From the NCBI GenBank assembly GCA_050739575.1, contig JBOIBN010000052.1, positions 1-15,832 on the forward strand: DNA of 15,832 nucleotides. Direction: 5' to 3'. Position numbers and translations under genes: made by a program. The notes below the pieces were generated by a model. The model did not search any database. It was not told the DNA's origin and saw only the letters and a list, made by a program, of their open reading frames with translations. This DNA is from JBOIBN01 sp050739575 (GTDB lineage Bacteria; Pseudomonadota; Gammaproteobacteria; JAKDMP01). Position 1 is the stretch's first letter, and each line of letters opens with the position of its first letter. Positions 10,425 to 15,832 of the stretch are shown here, in pieces.

Positions 10425-10439
10425 GGCTCCCATGGAGCC
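10425..10439 (-). other. Second hairpin between tRNA-fMet and the terminator
   Basis: GGCTCC (10425-10430) and GGAGCC (10434-10439) form a perfect 6-bp stem with a 3-base loop, 9 bases from the terminator stem. There is no T-run. It may be a processing or pausing element in the tRNA 3' trailer. Confidence 0.45.
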
Positions 10440-10466
10440 CTTATGTCCCACCTGGCCAGCAGAACC

Positions 10467-10543
10467 TGGTAGCGGGGGCAGGATTCGAACCTGCGACCTT
10501 CGGGTTATGAGCCCGACGAGCTGCCAGACTGCTCCACCCCGCA
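10467..10543 (-). tRNA. Initiator tRNA-fMet (CAT)
   Basis: The 77-base gene folds into a full cloverleaf with an encoded CCA end. The anticodon is CAT. Three marks show it is the initiator: three consecutive G-C pairs at the foot of the anticodon stem (GGG...CCC), the A11-U24 pair in the D stem, and no Watson-Crick pair at 1-72. It is almost identical to the E. coli initiator except in the D-loop, the T-stem and the acceptor end. Position 1 reads U and position 72 reads U, where bacterial initiators usually have C1-A72. It stands at the head of the rimP-nusA-infB operon, as E. coli metY does. Confidence 0.95.
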
Positions 10544-10555
10544 ACGGCACCAAAC

Positions 10556-10584
10556 ATAATAGCGGTTGGGCGGCCTCATTTCAA
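10556..10584 (-). promoter_or_regulatory. Promoter of tRNA-fMet and the nus operon
   Basis: On the minus strand TTGAAA (10579-10584) and TATTAT (10556-10561) are exactly 17 bases apart, each differing little from the sigma-70 consensus. Transcription would start a few bases before the mature tRNA 5' end at 10543. No second promoter is apparent before rimP, so this is probably the main promoter of the whole block down to truB. Confidence 0.75.
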
Positions 10585-10603
10585 GGTCGGGACGATTTTC
10601 GCA

Positions 10604-10624
10604 ACGGGCACTTGCCCGTATAGT
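10604..10624 (+). promoter_or_regulatory. Palindrome overlapping a candidate -10 box of the CoA-transferase gene
   Basis: ACGGGCA (10604-10610) and TGCCCGT (10613-10619) form a perfect 7-bp dyad with a 2-base centre. TATAGT follows at 10619-10624 and could be a -10 box, though the -35 position (TTTTCG near 10596) is poor. A dyad in the spacer would suit a repressor operator. The transcript leader would be about 35 bases. This reading is tentative. Confidence 0.35.
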
Positions 10625-10665
10625 GCTCAACGCCGACAATACACGACTTCAAGCGTGCCCCCTCA

Positions 10666-11904
10666 ATGAGCGGTAAACTCACAGGACGTGCCTCTCGCGA
10701 AGCGCCGGGCGCATTAGCCGGCCTGCGCGTGCTCGATCTCTCGCGCGTACTTGCTGGACCTTGGTGCAGCCAGCTCCTGGCCGACCTCGGCGCCGAGGTT
10801 ATCAAGGTCGAACGGCCCGGTCGCGGCGACGATACGCGCAGCTGGGGGCCACCGTTCCTGGGATCGCCGGACGCGGGCCTTTCCGCCTACTTTCTTTCGA
10901 CCAACCGAAACAAGCGTTCGGTCGCCATAGACTTCAAGCATCCGGAGGGCGCGGGACTCGTGCGCCGGCTCGCCGCAACATCGGACGTGCTCATCGAAAA
11001 CTTCCGCCCCGGTGCGCTCGGACGCTGCGGCCTCGATTACGACAGCCTGCATGCCGTCAAGCCCGATCTCGTTTATTGCTCCATCACGGGATTCGGCCAG
11101 ACTGGTCCTGATCGTGACCGCGGCGGCTACGATCTGTTGATTCAGGCCATGGGCGGATTGATGAGCGTCACCGGCGAGGCCGACAGCGAGCCGATGAAAG
11201 TCGGCGTCGCGCTCACCGACGTTATCACCGATCTCTACGCCGTCACGGGCATACTCGCCGCTTTGCGTCACCGTGACGCGGCGGGCAAAGGCCAGCACAT
11301 AGACCTTGCGCTGCTCGACGTCCAGGTCGCTGCACTCGCGAACCAGGCGCTCAACTATCTGATGAGCGGATGGCCTCCCGTGCGTCTCGGCAATGCTCAT
11401 CCCAACATCGTGCCCTATCAGGCCTTCGCCGCCCGTGACGGGCATTTGATTCTTGCCGTCGGCAACGACGGGCAGTTCCGGGATTTCTGCGCAGTCGCCG
11501 GATGCCCCGAGCTGGCCGACGATCCGCGCTTTGCGACCAATGCCGGGCGCGTCGAACATCGCGAAGAACTACTCGCACGTCTGGAGCCTCTTATTGCCGC
11601 GCGCGGACGCGACGAGTGGATTGCAGCGCTCGAATGCGCCGGGGTTCCCTGCGGTCCGGTCCATAACCTGACCGAAGTCTTTTCGAATCCCCAGGTCAAG
11701 GCGCGCGGCATGCACTTTTCACTCGACTCCGAAGACGGCGCAGTGCCACAGGTGGCGAATCCGCTCCATCTAAGTGCTACCCCACCGGTTTACCGCAAAG
11801 CACCTCCTTGCCTCGGCGCCGACACCCGCGCCGTCCTGAGTGAATTGGTGGGCTTGGGTAAAGTCGAACGCGATGCACTCAAGAATTCCGGCGTCATCCA
11901 GTAA
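10666..11904 (+). CDS. Class III CoA-transferase (CaiB/BaiF family)
   Basis: The 412-residue protein is a full-length member of the family that moves CoA between carboxylic acids, such as formyl-CoA:oxalate, carnitine and succinate:hydroxymethylglutarate CoA-transferases, and that also includes alpha-methylacyl-CoA racemase. The N-terminal LAGLRVLDLSRVLAGPWCSQ (17-36), the GAEVIKVERPGRGDDTR segment (42-58), VLIENFRPGALGRCGLDY (108-125) and GYDLLIQAMGGLMSVTGE are all present; D156 is the expected catalytic Asp. The C-terminal part has the usual AGVPCGPVHNLTEVF motif. Similarity by eye is to the succinate/dicarboxylate branch, but the substrate is uncertain. The ATG has no Shine-Dalgarno sequence. 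It stands alone, divergent from the tRNA, with no acyl-CoA enzymes beside it. Its stop codon abuts that of the convergent membrane protein. Confidence 0.9.
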   Translation: MSGKLTGRASREAPGALAGLRVLDLSRVLAGPWCSQLLADLGAEVIKVERPGRGDDTRSWGPPFLGSPDAGLSAYFLSTNRNKRSVAIDFKHPEGAGLVRRLAATSDVLIENFRPGALGRCGLDYDSLHAVKPDLVYCSITGFGQTGPDRDRGGYDLLIQAMGGLMSVTGEADSEPMKVGVALTDVITDLYAVTGILAALRHRDAAGKGQHIDLALLDVQVAALANQALNYLMSGWPPVRLGNAHPNIVPYQAFAARDGHLILAVGNDGQFRDFCAVAGCPELADDPRFATNAGRVEHREELLARLEPLIAARGRDEWIAALECAGVPCGPVHNLTEVFSNPQVKARGMHFSLDSEDGAVPQVANPLHLSATPPVYRKAPPCLGADTRAVLSELVGLGKVERDALKNSGVIQ

Positions 11905-12297
11905 TCAATTCGAATGTTCTGGTTGAGATGCCGACAACCGATGCATTGCAATCAGATCTCCCATGGAGTGTCCCGTTAAAAGAGCGACCCAGAAAACCAG
12001 CCACCGGGACCAGTTGATAACGTCTTGCAACCAATCACCAACGCGGAACCAGGCTAATACGGCAAGCATCGCGATGCCTGAAGTCATCACCAGAATCGGA
12101 CTAAACCAATTCATATGCCATATAGCCCCTCTCGGAAACCGAGGACTGCGACGATACGTCTTTCTCTGCCGAGAATACGCAGAAAATCCGCCGAGCAACA
12201 CAGCGAATCCTGCCAAGCCCGCATACAGCAGCTCCCAAGCCAAACGGTCCGGCTCCAGAAAGTACGTCCAGATCAAGCCGGCAGCGACGAAATGCAA
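11905..12297 (-). CDS. Small membrane protein of unknown function, start doubtful
   Basis: The open frame gives 130 residues with about four hydrophobic segments (near 2-13, 20-38, 66-86 and 95-112). A basic RQRKTYRRSPRFPRG loop lies at about 43-57, consistent with the positive-inside rule. I recognise no family. The only start in this frame is TTG at 12297, with GGAG 11 bases upstream, which is a poor signal. A neighbouring frame begins with ATG at 12338 or 12314 and reads MEFTLA just before the junction. Joining the frames near 12297-12299 would give a natural first helix. I therefore suspect a one-base frameshift, either a real lesion or a sequence error. The stop is directly adjacent to that of the convergent CoA-transferase gene, so there is no room for a terminator. 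Confidence 0.6.
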   Translation of the reverse strand: MHFVAAGLIWTYFLEPDRLAWELLYAGLAGFAVLLGGFSAYSRQRKTYRRSPRFPRGAIWHMNWFSPILVMTSGIAMLAVLAWFRVGDWLQDVINWSRWLVFWVALLTGHSMGDLIAMHRLSASQPEHSN

Positions 12298-12400
12298 GCC
12301 AGGGTGAACTCCATCAACTTCAACCGATACGCATTCATCGCGAATTCCAATGCAGCAAACAAGTATCAGGCCGGTTTGATGCCGATGATTGGGTCAAGCT

Positions 12401-12428
12401 TTGAACCAGCCGATGCCCAATATAAAAT
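12401..12428 (+). promoter_or_regulatory. Candidate promoter for the secreted protein gene
   Basis: TTGAAC (12401-12406) and TAAAAT (12423-12428) are 16 bases apart on the plus strand. The leader to the ATG at 12576 would be about 140 bases. A closer TATATT at 12517-12522 has no matching -35. Either or neither may be used. Confidence 0.35.
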
Positions 12429-12561
12429 CCATTATGTTCTTCGGCGGGAAGCCTGCATCGCATATACGAGAAACAGGGCCTGCCTCCGAGGATCCCCACG
12501 AACCGTCAAATTGCGCTATATTGAAAGTCCAATTTGTTTTATGAAGCGGCCCGGACCGCTC

Positions 12562-12566
12562 GGAGG
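12562..12566 (+). promoter_or_regulatory. Ribosome binding site that decides the secreted protein start
   Basis: GGAGG lies 9 bases before the ATG at 12576, and the protein from there begins with a clean signal peptide. The in-frame ATG at 12534 lacks both and would put a charged extension in front. Confidence 0.75.
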
Positions 12567-12575
12567 CATCCAGTC

Positions 12576-13004
12576 ATGAAGAAATGGTTCGCATTCGGCA
12601 CTGCCGCACTTCTTTTTGCCGCCCTGCCCTACATCGCACTCGCCAAGGACGGCGTAACCGCGGTCCAGCAGGAAATCGCGACGGCCGGGGTTCATGCCAC
12701 ATTGGCGGCTAGTGCGGATTCGCTGACGATGACGCATACACATCTCCATCACGTGGTCAATTGTCTGGTCGGACCGAAGGGCGCGGGTTTCGACACGTCG
12801 GCCGAGAACCCCTGCAAAGGAATGGGCAAGGGCGCTATCCCCGACGCAGGAAGCAACTCGAAGCTGCTTGGCATCCTGAAGAATGCGCTTGCGACTGCCA
12901 ATGCTGGCCTTAAATCAAACAAGGAAGGCATGGCTCAACAGGCGGCGAAAAAGACGGCCATTCTCCTGAAGATGGCGCAAAGCCCCAAACAAACGAACCC
13001 GTGA
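12576..13004 (+). CDS. Small secreted protein with His cluster and two Cys, unknown function
   Basis: The protein has 142 residues. MKKWFAFGTAALLFAALPYI is a typical Sec signal peptide with a likely cleavage after ALA at 23, leaving a periplasmic protein of about 119 residues. The mature part starts with a helix containing H40. A MTHTHLHHVVNCLVGP stretch follows (H54, H56, H58, H59, C63). After it comes a Gly/Pro-rich loop with GFD and NPCKGMGKGAIPD (C80, about 71-90). Two amphipathic Ala/Lys-rich helices make up the C-terminus. C63 and C80 may form a disulphide and the histidines may bind metal or heme; both are inference. There is no CxxCH motif. I do not recognise a named family. It appears to be transcribed alone, and no terminator hairpin with a T-run follows. 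Confidence 0.8.
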   Translation: MKKWFAFGTAALLFAALPYIALAKDGVTAVQQEIATAGVHATLAASADSLTMTHTHLHHVVNCLVGPKGAGFDTSAENPCKGMGKGAIPDAGSNSKLLGILKNALATANAGLKSNKEGMAQQAAKKTAILLKMAQSPKQTNP

Positions 13005-13220
13005 TTTATTCAGGGCTTCGTTAGGGTCGAGATAAAGTAAACTTAGGGCGACGCAAAGCTGCGTCGTCATTGCCAGCATTGGCGCCTTGCGCCTTCCGAG
13101 CAGAGGAAACTCCGGTTTAATCCGAAGTTTCACACGCCGGTACGTCCTTAATGTCGATGAACCGGTAATGCAGGGCCGAACATTGTAGAGCTTCGGGCTC
13201 ACCAGAGCGGTCTCTACTCT

Positions 13221-13234
13221 GATCGTCGACGATC
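13221..13234. repeat. Perfect 14-bp palindrome
   Basis: GATCGTCGACGATC is its own reverse complement. It has no loop, so it suits a DNA-binding dimer better than an RNA hairpin. No gene start lies close by. Confidence 0.6.
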
Positions 13235-13272
13235 TGCTACTGCCCAACTCACGGCCTTGTTCACAACCATGC

Positions 13273-13320
13273 TCGCCACCGGGCGGATTCCGGCACTGGT
13301 GCCGGTCAGTCTGGTGGCGG
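13273..13320. repeat. Nested inverted repeat (stem within a stem)
   Basis: The outer arms CGCCACC (13274-13280) and GGTGGCG (13313-13319), plus a T-G pair outside, enclose an inner dyad of CCGGCAC (13290-13296) and GTGCCGG (13299-13305). The two arm pairs share one axis region, giving a compact 48-base structure in RNA or a cruciform in DNA. There is no T-run on either side. Confidence 0.55.
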
Positions 13321-13370
13321 AGCGGTCGGAAACCGTGCTCCCAGCAGCCGAAATTCTTTGCTGACAAAAT

Positions 13371-14192
13371 TCACGGTTTCAAGCCCGTAACGATGGGAAC
13401 CTGCCACACGACGTATCCCAGCGGATTACGAGCACAGTCAATGATGTCGTCGAAATGGGCCCGGGAAACTTCGAGGCCTAAACCCGTAAGCTCCCCGACC
13501 GTTGCCGCATAACCGTCGCGCCAGTGTTCGAAGATGGAAACCAGGATTTCGCGCGGCACACGCAGGCTGTCCACAGTGAGATAGTTCACAATCGGATCGC
13601 GAATTCCGCGACTATAAAGTTCATACCATGTGCGCCGGCCGATACGCGGATCCACCTGCATGGATTCGGTAAAACCCCGAATCGCCCGGCGCCAGAAATC
13701 GTCCAGATCGAAGCGCGTAGGCCAGGCATGGATCATGCCGTAGTCTTCCGCCAGAAAATACAGCCGTCCGCCCGGGCGGGTGACGCGTATGAGTTCCGCG
13801 ATGACGCGATCGGGGTGCGGAATGGATTGCAGCATGTGGCGGCAGGCGACGAAATCGAAACGATCGTCGGGCAGGTCCAGCGCAAAGGCATCGCCTTCAC
13901 GGAACGTCAGTCGCGGGACGAGCGACGCATGACGCTGCTGCGCATAGGCGACGTGCTCAGGCAGGATTTCAATACCCAACACCTGCGCACCGGTCAGCAT
14001 GGCTGCCAGCCGCGAGGTGAATTCGCCCGTCCCGCAACCCGCGTCCAGAATCTCGGCATGCGCAGGCAGTCCATAGCCTGAAATCAATTCGCATTCCTGC
14101 GGCCAGATGGCTTCCGTCTGTGCGGCCAGGGTGCGCACCATGGATTCATCGGCCATGAGTCGCTTTTGCGGATTCAGGTCTACGGCCACCAT
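13371..14192 (-). CDS. Class I SAM-dependent methyltransferase, substrate unknown
   Basis: The 273-residue protein carries the Rossmann-fold methyltransferase signature. Motif I, ILDAGCGTGE, is at 48-57. The acidic residue that holds the SAM ribose is E75 in VLGIEILPEH, and GDAF with D101 contacts the adenine. FDFVACRHMLQSIPHPDRVI and LIRVTRPGGRLYFLAEDYG form the post-motif strands. This is the Methyltransf_11/25-type fold. The C-terminal 100 residues (DDFWRRAI, RRTWYELYSRG) form a substrate cap I cannot assign; a small molecule or lipid-like substrate is as likely as RNA or protein. It lies 85 bases downstream of nuoN on the same strand, with its own good -10 box. Its Shine-Dalgarno sequence is weak. 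Confidence 0.88.
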   Translation of the reverse strand: MVAVDLNPQKRLMADESMVRTLAAQTEAIWPQECELISGYGLPAHAEILDAGCGTGEFTSRLAAMLTGAQVLGIEILPEHVAYAQQRHASLVPRLTFREGDAFALDLPDDRFDFVACRHMLQSIPHPDRVIAELIRVTRPGGRLYFLAEDYGMIHAWPTRFDLDDFWRRAIRGFTESMQVDPRIGRRTWYELYSRGIRDPIVNYLTVDSLRVPREILVSIFEHWRDGYAATVGELTGLGLEVSRAHFDDIIDCARNPLGYVVWQVPIVTGLKP

Positions 14193-14221
14193 GATCTCGA
14201 ACGAAGGCGACGAGGGTCGCT

Positions 14222-14227
14222 ATTATA
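14222..14227 (-). promoter_or_regulatory. -10 box of the methyltransferase gene
   Basis: A perfect TATAAT lies on the minus strand about 30 bases before the ATG at 14192, giving a leader of about 20 bases. The -35 region is poor (no good match at 16-18 bases), so an activator or weak expression is possible. No terminator with a T-run separates it from nuoN, so co-transcription with nuo is also possible. Confidence 0.5.
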
Positions 14228-14277
14228 GATTGACGCTTGTTCGAAACCCGTATTTTCCGCGCTCTGCGGCCGACGGA

Positions 14278-15720
14278 TCAGAAGCCGATGACGGCCTTGC
14301 AGAGCGAAAGGAGTCCGCCCGGGAAGATACCGAGGCCGAGCACGGCAAGACCGTTCAGGCTGAGGACCAGCTTGAGGTCGGGAGCCGCGGAAAGCTCGCG
14401 GTGTTCGCCTTCCGCATGATCGAAGTACATGAGCTTGACGATGCGCAGATAATAGAAGCCGGCGATGACGGCCGTGACGACGGCGAATACGGCAAGCCAG
14501 ATCATGTTGATGTCGAGCACCGCCTTGATGACTTCCAGCTTGGCAAAGAAGCCAATGAAGGGCGGCACACCGGCCATCGAGAACATCATCATCAGCATGA
14601 CGAAAGCGAACCAGGGGCTGCGTTCGTTAAGCCCCTTGAAGTCGTCGAGCTTTTCAGCCTCGAAGCCCGCGCGCGAAAGCAGGATGATGACGCCAAAAGC
14701 GCCGGCGAACATGATGACATAGGCGATGGTGTAGAACATCGCCGCGCTGTAACCCACGTCTGTCCCCGAGAGGATGCCGAGCAGGATAAAGCCCGCGTGA
14801 TTGATGGTCGAGTAGGCCAGCATGCGTTTGATGTTGGTCTGGGCGATGGCGACAATCGCGCCGATCGTGAGCGAACCCACCGCCATGGCGGTCAGCAGCC
14901 ACAGCCAGCCACCGTGCAGCTCGGGGAGACCCTGCGCCAGGAGCCGCATGAAGAAGCCGAAGGCCGCAAGTTTGGGCACCGTTCCGATGAAGGTGACCAT
15001 GCTCGAGGGCGCACCTTCGTACACGTCGGGCAACCACATGTGGAACGGCACCGCGCCCAGCTCGAAGGCCATGGATACGACCACGAAGCCGAGACCGATC
15101 CACACGCCGAGCCCGATTTGTGACATGCCCGCGAGTTTCGCCGCGAGAACGCCGAGATTGAGCGTGCCCGTCAACCCGTAAATGAGCGACATGCCGAACA
15201 GCAAGGTGCCTGATGCGATGGCGCCGAGCACGAAGAACTTCATCGCGGCTTCCGAGGCGGTGCCATCGTCGCGTGCGATCGCGACCAGCGTGTACATCGA
15301 AAGCGCCATCAGTTCCACGCCGAGATAAAGGCTGATCAGGTTGTAGCCCTGGATCAGGATCATCGCACCCATCAGAGCCGTCAGAATCAGAACGTAAAAC
15401 TCGCCGGACAAAAGACCGCGGTCACGCAGATACGGCCGCCCGTACACCATGACGGCGCCCGTGATCGCATAGCAGAAGAGCATGAGCACGTCGCCCATTG
15501 CGTCCTGGATCAGCATGCCGTGGAAGGCGATCATCGGATGGCCGTGGAACAGGGCACCGGTGATAAGCGCGAGCCCGCCGATGGTTGCGAGCGAGCCGTA
15601 GTGCAGCACCTCGTCGCGACCGTTCTTCACGAACAGGGCCGCGAGCAGCAGCACGCAAATCATGCCGAGCAGGAAAATCTCGGGCAGTGCTGCGATATAG
15701 TCGGTCGCGGTCAAGGCCAT
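14278..15720 (-). CDS. nuoN: NADH-quinone oxidoreductase subunit N
   Basis: NuoN is one of the three antiporter-like, proton-pumping membrane subunits of complex I. The 480-residue protein is of normal length and almost entirely hydrophobic, with about 14 transmembrane helices. E136 in LYLGVELMALS and the lysines K250 (TVPKLAAF) and K394 (FFAKLEV) match E. coli E133, K247 and K395. The conserved AVPFHMWLPDVYEGAP motif is at 223-238. Just before it the sequence reads AFELG, so the usual transmembrane-7 lysine (E. coli K217, normally in FKLG) appears as E220. The start is ATG with GAGGA 7 bases upstream, inside the end of nuoM. It is the last gene of the nuo operon. Confidence 0.97.
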   Translation of the reverse strand: MALTATDYIAALPEIFLLGMICVLLLAALFVKNGRDEVLHYGSLATIGGLALITGALFHGHPMIAFHGMLIQDAMGDVLMLFCYAITGAVMVYGRPYLRDRGLLSGEFYVLILTALMGAMILIQGYNLISLYLGVELMALSMYTLVAIARDDGTASEAAMKFFVLGAIASGTLLFGMSLIYGLTGTLNLGVLAAKLAGMSQIGLGVWIGLGFVVVSMAFELGAVPFHMWLPDVYEGAPSSMVTFIGTVPKLAAFGFFMRLLAQGLPELHGGWLWLLTAMAVGSLTIGAIVAIAQTNIKRMLAYSTINHAGFILLGILSGTDVGYSAAMFYTIAYVIMFAGAFGVIILLSRAGFEAEKLDDFKGLNERSPWFAFVMLMMMFSMAGVPPFIGFFAKLEVIKAVLDINMIWLAVFAVVTAVIAGFYYLRIVKLMYFDHAEGEHRELSAAPDLKLVLSLNGLAVLGLGIFPGGLLSLCKAVIGF

Positions 15721-15730
15721 CGGGTAATCC

Positions 15731-15832
15731 TCAGCTCAGCGCCGCCGGCACGACCTGCGAAAGCAGGTGCGTAACCGTGACATCCATGACCCGGAGAATG
15801 ATTTCCGGATAGAAACCGATCAGAAACACCGG
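15731..15832 (-). CDS. nuoM: NADH-quinone oxidoreductase subunit M, C-terminal end (cut by window edge)
   Basis: The last 33 codons and the TGA stop lie in the window; the gene continues to the right. The peptide reads FLIGFYPEIILRVMD, then a short amphipathic end finishing in PAALS. This is the final transmembrane helix and tail expected of NuoM, where the GFYP motif precedes the last segment. It lies 10 bases before nuoN in the standard order nuoL-nuoM-nuoN, so the identity rests on both sequence and position. Confidence 0.88.
   Translation of the reverse strand, partial: PVFLIGFYPEIILRVMDVTVTHLLSQVVPAALS

Larger units (their letters stand above)
12298..12575. other. Intergenic region without a clear gene
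   Basis: This stretch of about 280 bases separates the small membrane protein (minus) from the secreted protein (plus). The first 40 bases may be the frameshifted 5' end of the membrane protein gene. The rest is more AT-rich than its surroundings and carries the promoter candidate listed separately. No open frame in it has a ribosome site or recognisable protein features. Confidence 0.5.
13005..13370. other. Gene-poor segment with many inverted repeats
   Basis: No open frame here has a ribosome site, start and recognisable product. Visible structures are: an 8-bp stem at 13048-13067 with loop AAGC; GGCGC/GCGCC at 13081-13093; GTAGAG/CTCTAC at 13185-13217; a perfect 14-bp palindrome at 13221-13234; a nested double stem at 13273-13320; and a 9-bp repeat pair at 13329-13337 and 13372-13380, the latter reaching into the end of the methyltransferase gene. 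None is followed by a T-run typical of a terminator. It could be a decayed gene or element, a repeat cluster or a structured RNA. Confidence 0.5.

Noticed and set aside
10371..10553. Short open frame across the tRNA gene
   Set aside because: It is translated tRNA sequence plus the terminator; the RNA gene explains it.
12915..13367. A 150-codon open frame on the minus strand over the gene-poor segment
   Set aside because: It overlaps the end of the secreted protein gene, lacks a ribosome site and known motifs, and has the mixed Arg/Cys/His composition of non-coding DNA. One part (PMLAMTTQLCVALS) comes from a hairpin-bearing repeat-like stretch.

Overview
The window looks like chromosomal DNA of a GC-rich (about 60% by eye) proteobacterium, most likely a gammaproteobacterium. 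The best evidence is a block on the minus strand: initiator tRNA, rimP, nusA, infB, rbfA, truB, rpsO and pnp, which is the E. coli metY-nusA-infB-rpsO-pnp order. The nuoM-nuoN end of a complex I operon lies nearby. Family or genus cannot be fixed from the sequence; a chemolithotrophic lineage is only a guess.

Layout from left to right. Positions 1-130 hold the 3' end of an IS3-family transposase and probably the right end of that insertion sequence. Next, on the minus strand, is a six-helix membrane protein of unknown function with an odd C-terminal tail (155-976). A divergent short-chain dehydrogenase (1148-2011) is preceded by a strong hairpin. Positions 2058-10371 are the translation/RNA-metabolism operon, read right to left. 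Its genes overlap or lie close together (ATGA at infB/rbfA, TGATG at rbfA/truB). A good promoter for rpsO lies across the end of truB. The operon head is a tRNA-fMet gene (10467-10543) with a near-consensus promoter and an intrinsic terminator between it and rimP, so the downstream genes are probably expressed by read-through, as in E. coli.

Positions 10666-14192 are an accessory stretch between the nus operon and nuo. It holds a class III CoA-transferase, a small membrane protein with an apparent N-terminal frameshift, a small secreted His/Cys-containing protein of no family I recognise, about 370 bases with no convincing gene but many inverted repeats, and a SAM-dependent methyltransferase. 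Positions 14278-15832 hold nuoN and the last 33 codons of nuoM.

No complete new system (defence island, CRISPR array, biosynthetic cluster) is visible. The points most worth a second look are: a Glu in NuoN where the key transmembrane-7 lysine is normally found; a U1-U72 mismatch in the initiator tRNA; the structured gene-poor segment 13005-13370; the small secreted protein next to it; and the frameshift-like start of the membrane protein at 11905-12338.
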